A stretch of 64,000 nucleotides of DNA, from contig VBWC01000001.1 in NCBI GenBank assembly GCA_006218035.1, positions 103,259-167,258 on the forward strand. Reading direction: 5' to 3'. Positions 47,413-57,415 of the stretch are shown here, in pieces. Every line of letters begins with the position of its first letter. Positions within the stretch are counted from its first letter, which is position 1. The translations under genes were made by a program, and so were the position numbers. Origin of the DNA: Gammaproteobacteria bacterium (GTDB taxonomy: Bacteria > Pseudomonadota > Gammaproteobacteria > VBWC01). Below the pieces are notes generated by a model. That model saw only the letters and a list, made by a program, of their open reading frames with translations, was not told the DNA's origin and ran no database searches.

Positions 47413-48644
47413 AGGCGGATTCCCTCGCGCGTCGCGACCGTATGGATATCCTTGTCACCGCGGCCGGACAGGTTGACGATAATAATCTTGTCCCGGTCGA
47501 GACGCGGCGCGAGCTTCGTCACATAGGCCAGCGCGTGACTGGACTCCAGCGCCGGAATAATCCCCTCGATACGGGTGAGATCGTGAAACGCCTGCAGCGC
47601 CTCGTCGTCCGTGATCGCGATATAATTGGCGCGGCCGCTGTCCTTCAGCCACGCATGTTCGGGGCCGACGCCGGGATAATCCAGACCGGCCGAGATCGAA
47701 TGGGTCTCGATGATCTGGCCGTCGTCGTCTTCCATCAGATAGGTGCGGTTGCCGTGCAGCACACCGGGACGCCCGGCGCACAATGGCGCGGCATGCTGCC
47801 CGGATTCGAGCCCGGCACCGGCAGCTTCGACGCCGTACAGCACGACACCGTCGTCGTTCAGGAACGGATAGAACAGTCCAATGGCGTTCGATCCGCCACC
47901 GACACAGGCCACCAGCGCATCGGGCAGCCGCCCTGCCTGTCGCAGAATCTGCTCGCGCGCCTCGCGGCCGATGACGCACTGGAAATCCCGCACCATCGCC
48001 GGATACGGATGCGGTCCGGCAACGGTGCCGATGATGTAGAACGTGTTGTCGATATTCGTCACCCAGTCGCGCATCGCCTCGTTCAGCGCGTCCTTGAGCG
48101 TCTTCGATCCGGAGGTCACCGGCACGACCGTGGCACCTAGCAGTTTCATGCGGAAGACGTTCGCTGCCTGCCGCTCGATATCGACCGCGCCCATGTAGAC
48201 GACGCATTCCAGACCGAGGCGCGCGGCGACCGTTGCCGTCGCGACACCGTGCTGACCGGCGCCGGTTTCAGCGATGATGCGTGTCTTGCCCATGCGTCGC
48301 GCGAGCAGTGCCTGGCCGATGGTGTTATTGATCTTGTGCGCGCCGGTATGGTTCAGATCCTCCCGCTTGAGCCAGACCTGCGCGCCGCCGATCCGCGCCG
48401 ACCAGCGCGCTGCATGATAGAGCGGCGACGGCCGCCCGACATACTGGCGCAGGTCGTCGTCAAGTTCCTGCAGAAATTCGGCGTCACCGCGAAAACGCTC
48501 GTAGGCGAGGCGCAACTCTTCGAGCGGCGCCATCAATGTCTCGGCAACGAAGCGCCCGCCATAAGGGCCGAAATGCCCGCTGGCATCCGGCAGCAACTGA
48601 CCGGCATACGGTGCGGTTGCCGTCTGGCTAATCTGTTTTGACAC
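47409..48644 (-). CDS. trpB: Tryptophan synthase beta subunit (GTG start proposed)
   Basis: [61 protein letters not shown]. Track ORF starts at 48683; GTG at VSKQISQ gives a normal N-terminus. Confidence 0.93.
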   Translation of the reverse strand: MSKQISQTATAPYAGQLLPDASGHFGPYGGRFVAETLMAPLEELRLAYERFRGDAEFLQELDDDLRQYVGRPSPLYHAARWSARIGGAQVWLKREDLNHTGAHKINNTIGQALLARRMGKTRIIAETGAGQHGVATATVAARLGLECVVYMGAVDIERQAANVFRMKLLGATVVPVTSGSKTLKDALNEAMRDWVTNIDNTFYIIGTVAGPHPYPAMVRDFQCVIGREAREQILRQAGRLPDALVACVGGGSNAIGLFYPFLNDDGVVLYGVEAAGAGLESGQHAAPLCAGRPGVLHGNRTYLMEDDDGQIIETHSISAGLDYPGVGPEHAWLKDSGRANYIAITDDEALQAFHDLTRIEGIIPALESSHALAYVTKLAPRLDRDKIIIVNLSGRGDKDIHTVATREGIRL

Positions 48645-49254
48645 TTTCCACACTCCGCATGAAAGCCCGCATCTTCGCCGCATCCTTGATGCCGGGCGCC
48701 GATTCTATGCCGCCGCTGACATCGACCGCGTACGGCCGTACGCTGACAATTGCCTGCGCAACATTATCCGCGGTTAACCCGCCGGCCAGTATTAACGGCT
48801 TCGCGATGTTCGCCGGCACCGTTGACCAGTCGAACGTCTTGCCGGTACCGCCCGGCAACACGTCGTGCCAGGCATCCAGCAACAGGCCGCTGGCGTCGGC
48901 ATACTGTGCAGCGCAAGTTGTCAGATCAACGTTATCGCGCATGCGCACCGCCTTGAGGTAAGGCCGCGCGTACCCGCGGCACGCCGCCGCCGGCTCGTCG
49001 CCATGAAACTGCAGCACATCAATTCGCACCGCGTCCAGCACCGCGTTGATTTCCCGCTCGTCGGCATCGACAAACAAACCGACCACGCTCACGAACGGCG
49101 GCACGTCACGCACGATAACGGCGGCGCGTTCCGCCGTCACGTGGCGCGGGCTGGGCGGGTAAAATACCAGTCCGATCGCGTCGGCGCCGGCGCGCGCCGC
49201 CGCAACGGCGTCTTCCGGACGGGTGATTCCGCAAAATTTGACGCGGGTGCGCAT
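48628..49254 (-). CDS. trpF: Phosphoribosylanthranilate isomerase
   Basis: [56 protein letters not shown]. Confidence 0.95.
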   Translation of the reverse strand: MRTRVKFCGITRPEDAVAAARAGADAIGLVFYPPSPRHVTAERAAVIVRDVPPFVSVVGLFVDADEREINAVLDAVRIDVLQFHGDEPAAACRGYARPYLKAVRMRDNVDLTTCAAQYADASGLLLDAWHDVLPGGTGKTFDWSTVPANIAKPLILAGGLTADNVAQAIVSVRPYAVDVSGGIESAPGIKDAAKMRAFMRSVESVKTD

Positions 49255-49371
49255 GCGACTGCCAGTAAGTTAATGGTCTTACCCGGACATCTCCGGGAGA
49301 CCGAACCTGTCGAATGCCGCGCATTTTACCGGTTTTTCGCCGCGACGTCGCTTGGCCGGGCTCAACACCGG

Positions 49372-50151
49372 CTAGCCGAACAACGGGTCGCTGTCCGGTA
49401 CGGGGATATCGAACTGGTCCGGGTACCCAACGCCAACCAGATAGAGCCCCTGCGCCGGTGCAGTGACGCCGCCAACCGTCCGGTCGCGGGCATCCAGCAC
49501 CTGCCCGGCCCACGCCGGCGGATATTTCCCGGCGCCGATCGCCATCAACACACCGGCGATATTGCGCACCATATGATGTAGAAACGCGTTGGCGACGATA
49601 TCAACCGTCACCAGCTCACCACGCCGGTCGACGTCGAGACGATGGATCGTGCGCACCGGGTTCTTCGCCTGACACGCCATCGCCCGATACGATGAGAAAT
49701 CGTGCTCGCCGATGAGATGCACGGCCGCCTCGGCCATGCGGCGCTCATCGAGCGGCAGACAACACCATGACACCTTGGCCCCCATTAGCCCGGGACGGAC
49801 CGCGCGATTTAGAATCACGTAGCGGTAATGGCGCCAGCACGCCGCGAAACGCGCATGGAATTCGTCGCTGACCGACCGCGCCCAGGTAACGCTCACGTCA
49901 CGTTCGAGAAAACTGTTGGCACCGAACACCCACGAACGCAGCGTGCGATCGGCATCGCTGTCGAAATGGATCACCTGCCCGAGCGCATGCACACCCGCGT
50001 CGGTCCGGCCGGCGGTAATCACCCGGACAGGATGATCAGCGACCTTGCTCAACGCCGTTTCAATACACCCCTGGACGGTACGCCCCTGCTTCTGCCTCTC
50101 CCACCCGCAGAAATCCGTGCCGTCATACTCCACTCCCAGCGCCAGCCTCAT
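49372..50151 (-). CDS. truA: tRNA pseudouridine(38-40) synthase
   Basis: ALGVEYDGTDFCGWERQ, AGRTDAGVHALGQVIHFD, FLHHMVRNIAGVLMAIG. Confidence 0.96.
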   Translation of the reverse strand: MRLALGVEYDGTDFCGWERQKQGRTVQGCIETALSKVADHPVRVITAGRTDAGVHALGQVIHFDSDADRTLRSWVFGANSFLERDVSVTWARSVSDEFHARFAACWRHYRYVILNRAVRPGLMGAKVSWCCLPLDERRMAEAAVHLIGEHDFSSYRAMACQAKNPVRTIHRLDVDRRGELVTVDIVANAFLHHMVRNIAGVLMAIGAGKYPPAWAGQVLDARDRTVGGVTAPAQGLYLVGVGYPDQFDIPVPDSDPLFG

Positions 50152-50179
50152 ACCTCAGTTCCCGGAACACCGTTATACG

Positions 50180-50204
50180 AAAAAACAAGGGCGCCAAGCG
50201 CCCC
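50180..50204 (-). terminator. Rho-independent terminator after the globin gene
   Basis: Minus strand GGGCGC TTG GCGCCC followed by TTGTTTTTT (plus: aaaaaacaagggcgccaagcgccc). Confidence 0.8.
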
Positions 50205-50250
50205 GATAGAATTTTCAATCCAACAGTCCGGGCCCTGGCCCGACCCATCG

Positions 50251-50658
50251 CTAGCGCGCGTCCGCCGAAATGTAGTCTACGGTCTTCTGCAACACCTCGC
50301 GCCATTCGCGCTCGATATCCGGTGTGAACTTGTGATCGGACTCAGTGACCGTTTTGATCAGGCTGTCGATCCAGTATTTGTACAGACTTCGATCGATATT
50401 CATCCCGTCCTTGCCGTGCGATTTGCGCAGTACCTTCAGCGTGTTCTCAGCGACGGGATGACCTTGCGCATACATGATCGCGATATTCAGGCCTTGTTTG
50501 AGAACTTCCGTCTGATGCGCAAAATCCGTGTTTTTGAACAACGGACGTATCGCCGGATGACTGCTAATGAAAATATCGTAAAACCGGTTGATCAGTTTCG
50601 GATTGTTGATTAATGAACGACCGAAACTGCGCTGCACGTTAAAATATTTCTGTTCCAT
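50251..50658 (-). CDS. Single-domain globin-like protein
   Basis: FYDIFISSHPAIRPLFKNTDFAHQTEVLKQGLNIAIMYAQG is a globin-type B-E helix pattern; start trimmed to MEQKYFNVQ. Confidence 0.7.
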   Translation of the reverse strand: MEQKYFNVQRSFGRSLINNPKLINRFYDIFISSHPAIRPLFKNTDFAHQTEVLKQGLNIAIMYAQGHPVAENTLKVLRKSHGKDGMNIDRSLYKYWIDSLIKTVTESDHKFTPDIEREWREVLQKTVDYISADAR

Positions 50659-50725
50659 GCGTTGCCTCCGTGTCACCGCTAAATCAGAGAACCCGGCGCG
50701 GTAATCTCAACAATACACGCAGATA

Positions 50726-50816
50726 TGGAGGAGAGGGCGGGATTCGAACCCGCGTGGGGCGTAAGCCCCCAACCGATTTCGAGTCGGTGCCGGTGTGACC
50801 GCTTCGGTACCTCTCC
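50726..50816 (-). tRNA. tRNA-Ser(CGA), CCA encoded
   Basis: Minus strand GGAGAGG...ACCGA CTCGAAA TCGGT...GCGGGTTCGAATCCCGC CCTCTCC T CCA, with long variable arm. Confidence 0.95.
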
Positions 50817-50966
50817 GGAACAAGGATGGCAGAAGATCGCGCTATATTGTGATGGCCAATCATGGATTGGCTGTTACAATCAACCCGCTAGATGTCCCGT
50901 CAAGACCCATGACACCTGAGCCGATAGTAGTTTATATCAATCAACTACCGCTATCACGAACTTTTT

Positions 50967-52421
50967 ATGCCACCCAGGAGCGGCTCGAGAATTACCCTGT
51001 CCCGCATTCTCCTGGTTGGTCTCGCGATCACATTGCTGTTCCTGATCAACAGGAGTTGCACGGAACAACCGACGACGCTGGAACGGGTACAGAACAAGGG
51101 CCAGCTGGTGGTTCTGACCCGCAACAGTCCGACCACCTATTATGAAGGACCGGACGGCCCCACCGGATTCGAGTACGACCTCGCCAAGCTCTTCGCCGAA
51201 CATCTCGGCGTCAACCTGAAGATCGTCACGGCCAACACCTTCGGCGAAGTCATCCCGCGCACCGCGCACGGCGACGTCCATCTCGCAGCGGCTGGCCTGA
51301 CCGTTACCGAGGAACGCGCCAAACGGGTGCGCTTCGGGCCGGTGTATCAGGAGATCACCCAGCAACTGGTTTACCGCGCCGGCGAGGATCCGCCGCGCCG
51401 AATCGAGGACGTCATCGGCGGCACGCTGGAGGTGATGGCCGGCAGCAGCCATGCCGAACGCCTCAAGGCGCTGAAGCTTGAGCTTCCTGCGCTTGCGTGG
51501 AAAGAGAACACCGAACTGGAAAGCGAAGAATTATTAAGCCTGGTTTGGGAAAAGAAACTCGACTACACGATCGCCGATTCCAACGAGGTCGCGCTTAACC
51601 AGCGCTTTTACCCGGAACTGCGGGTCGCGTTCGATCTTACCGAGCCGCAGCAATTGGGCTGGGCCTTCCCCAAATCCAAGGACGACACGCTCTACAACGC
51701 CGCCGTCGATTTCTTCAACATCGTTAACGCCAACGGCAAGTTAAAGCAGATCATCGAGCGTCATTACGGTCACGTCAGCGAGTTCGATTACGTCGGCACA
51801 CGTAAATTCATGCAGCATTTCAATGAACGCCTGCCACGCTTCAAGGCCATGTTCATGCAGGCGGGCGTACAATCCGGCTTCGACTGGCGCCTGCTCGCGG
51901 CGATTGGTTACCAGGAATCCCACTGGGATCCGCGCGCCGCGTCGCCTACCGGCGTGCGCGGCATCATGATGCTGACGCGGACGACCGCCGCCCAGCTCGG
52001 CATCACCAATCGCCTCGATCCGGATAAAAGCATACGTGGCGGCGCCACGTATATCACACACATCATCGCCAAGATCCCTGACCGGATTCCCGAACCGGAC
52101 CGCACCTGGCTCGCGCTGGCGGCCTACAACATCGGCTTCGGCCATCTCGAGGACGCCCGCAAGATTGCGCAGCAGCGCAAACACGACCCGGACAAGTGGA
52201 TCGACCTCAAGGAAAACCTGCCGCTGCTGCGGCAGAAAAAGTGGTACAGCAAGACCCAGTACGGCTACGCGCGCGGCAACGAAGCCGTGGTGTATGTCGA
52301 AAACATCCGCAGTTATTTTGACCTGATGATCTGGATGACCGACCCGCGACCGCCACGGCCCGATTCGACGATCAACGAACTGGCACCGGACATCCCGACC
52401 ATTTTGCCACCGGTGCTGTAG
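50967..52421 (+). CDS. mltF: Membrane-bound lytic murein transglycosylase F
   Basis: SBP-like domain (GQLVVLTRNSPTTYYEGPDGPTGFEYDLAKLFAEHLGV) plus SLT domain (LLAAIGYQESHWDPRAASPTGVRGIMMLT). Confidence 0.95.
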   Translation: MPPRSGSRITLSRILLVGLAITLLFLINRSCTEQPTTLERVQNKGQLVVLTRNSPTTYYEGPDGPTGFEYDLAKLFAEHLGVNLKIVTANTFGEVIPRTAHGDVHLAAAGLTVTEERAKRVRFGPVYQEITQQLVYRAGEDPPRRIEDVIGGTLEVMAGSSHAERLKALKLELPALAWKENTELESEELLSLVWEKKLDYTIADSNEVALNQRFYPELRVAFDLTEPQQLGWAFPKSKDDTLYNAAVDFFNIVNANGKLKQIIERHYGHVSEFDYVGTRKFMQHFNERLPRFKAMFMQAGVQSGFDWRLLAAIGYQESHWDPRAASPTGVRGIMMLTRTTAAQLGITNRLDPDKSIRGGATYITHIIAKIPDRIPEPDRTWLALAAYNIGFGHLEDARKIAQQRKHDPDKWIDLKENLPLLRQKKWYSKTQYGYARGNEAVVYVENIRSYFDLMIWMTDPRPPRPDSTINELAPDIPTILPPVL

Positions 52422-52626
52422 CCCCGCGCCCGCTCCGCGACCCCGGACCGCCGCAAACGCCGTTGCAACAGTCCTTCCCGCTCAATTACCGCCTGCCGGG
52501 GCCGAAAACCTTTCGGGGATCGACACCCGCCCGATATCGGCACTCGCAGCATCAGGATATGCACCCAGGAACTGTCACATACATCGCCCTCCTCGCCTTG
52601 CCTGGCGCTCGACCTGGAAGCGCGGC

Positions 52627-53367
52627 ATGACGCTGCAGCCAGCACTCCGCCTGCCGTCCGGCGTGATATTGCCGGTCGCGCAATCGCGGCGTTATACCAT
52701 GACGCTGCTGCGGGTGGCGGGCCTGCTCGCCATGATCGCCATGCAATGCCTGATCACGGCAACAACGAACGAATCCTGGATCGTCGATACAAACACGCTC
52801 AACCAGATCGGGCACGAATACGGCGATGACGCCAGAAAGCGGGTGATCACATGGAATACCCTGCTGCAGGAAGGCAAAGACCTTGCCGACGACAAAAAAA
52901 TTGTGCTGGTGAACCGCTTTTTCAATCAACTGCGCTTTGTCTCCGACATGGAACATTGGGGCACCGGGGATTACTGGGCAACCCCGCTCGAATTTCTTGG
53001 CAGCAACGGCGGCGACTGCGAGGACTTTGCCATCGCGAAATATTTTTCGCTGCGTGAACTGGGCGTACCGGTGGAGCGACTGCGGCTGACCTACGTGCGC
53101 GCACTGAAGCCGAATCCGGTCAGCCAGGCCCACATGGTACTGGCGTTCTATCCGGCAACGGACGCCGAACCGCTGGTGCTGGACAATCTGATTGATGACA
53201 TCAGGCCGGCGTCGCAGCGACCGGACCTGGTACCCGTCTACAGCTTCAACGGCGACGGGCTGTGGCTCGCCAAGGAGCGGGGACGCGGCCGGCTCGTCGG
53301 CGCGTCGGACCGCCTGAGTCGCTGGACCGAGCTTGTCGGCCGTATGGCAAGCCGCAACCAAAGGTGA
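52627..53367 (+). CDS. lapG: LapG-like transglutaminase-type periplasmic cysteine protease (BTLCP)
   Basis: NGGDCEDFAIAKYFSLRELGVP (Cys), NPVSQAHMVLAFYP (His), PLVLDNLIDDI (Asp). Start uncertain; MTLLRVAGLL at 52699 is an alternative. Confidence 0.9.
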   Translation: MTLQPALRLPSGVILPVAQSRRYTMTLLRVAGLLAMIAMQCLITATTNESWIVDTNTLNQIGHEYGDDARKRVITWNTLLQEGKDLADDKKIVLVNRFFNQLRFVSDMEHWGTGDYWATPLEFLGSNGGDCEDFAIAKYFSLRELGVPVERLRLTYVRALKPNPVSQAHMVLAFYPATDAEPLVLDNLIDDIRPASQRPDLVPVYSFNGDGLWLAKERGRGRLVGASDRLSRWTELVGRMASRNQR

Positions 53368-53415
53368 GCTACTCTATATGCCCGGGCGTAATGCGTTAAA
53401 CGGAGAAAGCCCATC

Positions 53416-55377
53416 ATGACGCTTTACAGGCAACTGGTACTGGTGGTCGTGATGCTGTTCGTTCTGATGTTCGCCGGGACCTATCTGGCGAACATCGACG
53501 GCACACGCACGTTTCTGCTAACACAACTCGAATCACATGCGCAGGACACGGCCACGTCACTGGGACTGTCGCTGTCACCGGCTATGCGAACGAACGACGT
53601 GGCGACGATGCAATCGATGGTCGACGCCATTTTCGACCGTGGTTACTACCGGGAAATCAGCGTGGCCGACGCCAACGGCGCCATTCTGGTCGAAAAAAAG
53701 ATGGACGTGACCATCGAGCACGTGCCGGCGTGGTTCGTCAACTGGCTGGCGCTGGAAACGCCGCACGCCAGCGCTGCCGTGATGTCCGGCTGGAACCCGG
53801 GCGCCACGGTGCGTGTACACAGCCATCCAGGCTACGCCTATAGCGAACTCTGGCAGACAACGACACGGATGGCCCTGTGGTTTCTGCTGACCACCATCGG
53901 CGCAAGCATCACCGGCGCACTCATATTGCGCGTGCTGCTGCGCCCGCTGAAGACTGTCGAGCAACAGGCCGAAGCCATCAGCGCCCGTCAATACGACGTG
54001 CAAGGCAAGCTGCCGCGTACGCGGGAACTGCGTAACGTGGTTCTGGCCATGAACCGCATGGCCGGCAAGATCAAGATGATGTTTGAGGAACTCTCCCGCA
54101 ACGCGGAGCGCTTCCGCAAGCTGGCGTTCGAGGACCCGGTCACCGGGCTCGGCAACCGCCGGTTCCTGGAAGCACAGCTGGAAAATATCCTCGGCAGCAT
54201 TGATGAACACCGCCACGGTGCGCTAATGCTGATACAGCTGCACGGGCTGCAGCAGCTGAACGACCGCCACGGCTATGCGCGCGGCGACGAACTATTGAAA
54301 GCGGCCGCCAACCTGCTGGCCAATGCCACCCTGTCGCTGGACAGACGCGTACTGGCGCGCACCACCGGTTCGGACTTCGTGCTGGTGATTCCGGGCATCG
54401 ACCCGGAATCGGCAGGCAACGTTGCCGCACGATTGTGCGAAAAACTTGTGCAACTTCATACCAGCAAACTGATCGACTCGCCGGACGTCGCGCATCTCGG
54501 CGTCGTCAACTATGACAAGGACGCCGGCGCGCAGGCACTGCTCGCGCAGGCGGATCAGGCATTACGCACGGCGCAGGCAGGAGCCCCCAACAGCTGGTCG
54601 AACTACCGTGCGGCATCCGCACCGGCAGGAGAAATGCGCGGCCGTCAGGAGTGGAAGACGCAGCTCGTCGACGCGATCAAACACCGCCGGGTCGTGCTGC
54701 ACTCCCAGCCGGTCGTCGACGCACGCAACGCCGGCCGCACGCTGCACCATGAAGTACTCGTCAGGATCCTCGACAGCGACGCGCAGGTATTACCGGCGGC
54801 GCTATTCCTGCCGCTGGCCGAACAACTGGATATGGTCGACGATATCGACCGTATCGTCATCGAGGATGCGTTGCGCTTCGCTACCGGACTTAGCACGTCC
54901 GTCGCCATCAACCTGTCGCCGGCCTCACTGGGTAAGCCGGAGTTTCAGGCCTGGCTTGCCGACATGTTGCGTCAGGTCAAAGACGCGGTACCGCGGATCG
55001 TTTTTGAAGTATCGGAACTCGGCGCGGTGAGGGAACTCGAATCGATACGCCGGTTCGTCGGCACCATCCAGGGGCTCGGGCATGGCTTCGCGCTCGACCA
55101 CTTCGGGCAGGCATTCTCGTCGTTCGGCTATCTACAGTCGCTGCGTCCCGATTACGTCAAGATCGATGGCGCCTATACCCACAACATCGCCACCAACAAG
55201 GACAACCGCTTCTACGTCGAATCACTGTGCAGCGTCGCCCACAGCCTGGATATCCTCACCATCGCCGAGCGCGTCGAGAACCGGCAGCAATGGGAGACGC
55301 TGACGTCGCTCAACGTTGACGGTATTCAGGGCCACGTCGTCGGCAAGCCACAGGACATCCGCGAGCTGCAGCGCTAA
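53416..55377 (+). CDS. lapD: LapD-like inner-membrane c-di-GMP receptor (LapD_MoxY_N, HAMP, degenerate GGDEF, degenerate EAL)
   Basis: Periplasmic module ending GWNPGATVRVHSHPGYAYSELW, TM, HAMP; GGDEF site reads TGSDF; EAL site reads EVLVR. Confidence 0.9.
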   Translation: MTLYRQLVLVVVMLFVLMFAGTYLANIDGTRTFLLTQLESHAQDTATSLGLSLSPAMRTNDVATMQSMVDAIFDRGYYREISVADANGAILVEKKMDVTIEHVPAWFVNWLALETPHASAAVMSGWNPGATVRVHSHPGYAYSELWQTTTRMALWFLLTTIGASITGALILRVLLRPLKTVEQQAEAISARQYDVQGKLPRTRELRNVVLAMNRMAGKIKMMFEELSRNAERFRKLAFEDPVTGLGNRRFLEAQLENILGSIDEHRHGALMLIQLHGLQQLNDRHGYARGDELLKAAANLLANATLSLDRRVLARTTGSDFVLVIPGIDPESAGNVAARLCEKLVQLHTSKLIDSPDVAHLGVVNYDKDAGAQALLAQADQALRTAQAGAPNSWSNYRAASAPAGEMRGRQEWKTQLVDAIKHRRVVLHSQPVVDARNAGRTLHHEVLVRILDSDAQVLPAALFLPLAEQLDMVDDIDRIVIEDALRFATGLSTSVAINLSPASLGKPEFQAWLADMLRQVKDAVPRIVFEVSELGAVRELESIRRFVGTIQGLGHGFALDHFGQAFSSFGYLQSLRPDYVKIDGAYTHNIATNKDNRFYVESLCSVAHSLDILTIAERVENRQQWETLTSLNVDGIQGHVVGKPQDIRELQR

Positions 55378-55449
55378 CGGGCCGAGGTCACCTGAAGAAT
55401 TTTTCGGCGACCCTCGGCAATGCCTGCAACAACCTCCCGAACCCCGCCC

Positions 55450-57261
55450 TTATTCCGGCATACCGCCCGATGCCCGCGCCGGCACCAGACGGGAACCGCG
55501 AATAATGATTTCGACACGCCGGTTCAACCGCCGTCCTTCACTCGTCTCGTTGGTCGCGACCGGCTCACTCTCGCCCATCCCGGCGACCAGCATCATTTCG
55601 CGCGTGATACCCTTGGAGATCAGATAGTCCGACACTGAGTTCGCACGCCGCATGGACAGTTTCTGGTTGTACTCGTCCGCACCCACGCTGTCCGTATGGC
55701 CAACGACATTGATCTGCGAGATCGCGGCATCATCCTTCAACCGCAACGCCAGCTCATCGAGCGCGCGGATCCCTTCGGGCTTTAGCTCGCTCTTGTTGAA
55801 TTCGAACAATGCGCCCGCCGACAACGAAATTTTCTCCAGCACCTGCGGTGGCGCCTGACGAGTGATAATCACCGGTTCCGGTTCCGCCACCGGCTCGGCC
55901 TCGGCCATGTAGAAACAGCCGATCTCGGTCAAATCGTCCGTCTTCGGCTTCGCCTCTGCCGGCAACGGCACGTTCAGCGCAGCCAGCAACCGCCCCTTGC
56001 CTGCCAACACGCGGTAGATGGCGAACGTTTCATCATATTGGCCGTTGATGTAGTCTGATTTCGCCGAAACGACCTCGTTTTCCGAATCCAGCAGGTCCAG
56101 CAGCGACCGCTGCCCGATAGTAAACTGCTTGCGGTAGGCATCGCGGGCCCGCTCGGCGGCGTCGACATGCTTTTTCAGGTGAATAAGGCGGTCGTTCAGT
56201 GCGGCAAAGGCATTCCACGACAAGCGCATGCTCTCGACCACCTGACGGCAGGTCCGGTTGCGGACCTCCTTGGCCTCATCGATCAGATGGAATGTCTCCG
56301 CGCGGCGGGCTTTATCCTTGCCACCGCGATACAGGTTGTAGTTCAAGCGCAGCATTGCGCTGACATCGTCATTGTCACCGCGCACGCCATCGAGATCCTC
56401 GTTCGCGGTCGCACCGAGTTCAACGCTGAGCCGCGGATAATACGGCGCCTTCGCTACCTTGTACTGGTCGCGGGCCGCTTCGATATCCGAAGCCGCTGCC
56501 TTCAGTTCGGGATGGCCGTCGATCGCCTGCTGCACCGCCGCGTTCATCGTCGGCGGCACCTGATCCTGCGGCGCTACCGGCTTGACGAGACTGCGCGGAA
56601 ACTCGTCGACGACGCGAAAATAATTGATCTCTGCCTCGCGCAGGTTGCTCTTTTCCGCCACCCAGTTGCTGTTCGCCAATGCGAGACGCCCCGCCGTCTG
56701 ATCGACGTCGGCACCGCGTCCCAGACCGCGCTCGCTGCGTAACGATATTTGCTCGTGGGTTTGCTGATGGGCACGCAAATTCTCTTTGGCCAGCGCCACC
56801 AGCTCCTGGCGACGCAGCACTTCGAGGTACACCTCTGCCGTGCGCAATGCGACCAGATCAGCGGTCGCCTGCACGCCATAGGCGCGCGCATTGACGCGCT
56901 TGGTCTGCCGGTCCACTTCGCCGGGCGTCCCGCCGCCGTCCCACAACAGCTGATCGAGCTTGATACCGAGTTCCTGACGCGTCAGCGAAATGGAGTCCAG
57001 GCCGCCGGCCCGCGTCGTCGGGTTGTCACTGCGTTCACGGCCGATCCCCGCGCTGGCGTCGATGGACGGCAGGTAACCGGCTTTCGCCTGACGCAGCTCG
57101 TGGTCAACCGCGAGACGGTCGTTCGTACGGATCAACAGGTCGGGGCTCGTCGCTATGGTCTTGCCAACGGTTTCCGGCAACGTCTCCGCCGTCGCCAACA
57201 CACAGGGTAATCCCCAGGTCGCCGCAGCAACCGCGATGTAAATAGCCTTCCTCACGCGCAT
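55450..57261 (-). CDS. TolC-family outer-membrane T1SS component fused to a C-terminal OmpA peptidoglycan-binding domain
   Basis: TolC part: AKAGYLPSIDASAGIGRERSDN, ARDAYRKQFTIGQRSLLDLLDSENEVVSAKSDYINGQYDE. OmpA part: LFEFNKSELKPEGIRALDELA...INVVGHTDSVGADEYNQKLSMRRANSVSDYLISKGI...GRRLNRRVEIII. Confidence 0.93.
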   Translation of the reverse strand: MRVRKAIYIAVAAATWGLPCVLATAETLPETVGKTIATSPDLLIRTNDRLAVDHELRQAKAGYLPSIDASAGIGRERSDNPTTRAGGLDSISLTRQELGIKLDQLLWDGGGTPGEVDRQTKRVNARAYGVQATADLVALRTAEVYLEVLRRQELVALAKENLRAHQQTHEQISLRSERGLGRGADVDQTAGRLALANSNWVAEKSNLREAEINYFRVVDEFPRSLVKPVAPQDQVPPTMNAAVQQAIDGHPELKAAASDIEAARDQYKVAKAPYYPRLSVELGATANEDLDGVRGDNDDVSAMLRLNYNLYRGGKDKARRAETFHLIDEAKEVRNRTCRQVVESMRLSWNAFAALNDRLIHLKKHVDAAERARDAYRKQFTIGQRSLLDLLDSENEVVSAKSDYINGQYDETFAIYRVLAGKGRLLAALNVPLPAEAKPKTDDLTEIGCFYMAEAEPVAEPEPVIITRQAPPQVLEKISLSAGALFEFNKSELKPEGIRALDELALRLKDDAAISQINVVGHTDSVGADEYNQKLSMRRANSVSDYLISKGITREMMLVAGMGESEPVATNETSEGRRLNRRVEIIIRGSRLVPARASGGMPE

Positions 57262-57415
57262 TCCTCCACTAATCGGTGTTGATCACTAGTCATATAGTGT
57301 TAGACGATTCCTGCCGGATACCCGTACGGCGCTACTGACGCGACGCATCCGGACGTTCGCGCACTCCAGCAGAGCCGCGCATCGTATCACTTCCGGCGGT
57401 AAACCGCAGTAATCC

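Noticed and set aside
50800-50966. Possible tRNA-adjacent integrated element at the tRNA-Ser 3' region
   Set aside because: No integrase, no direct repeat of the tRNA 3' end noticed, and neighbours are core genes (truA, mltF).
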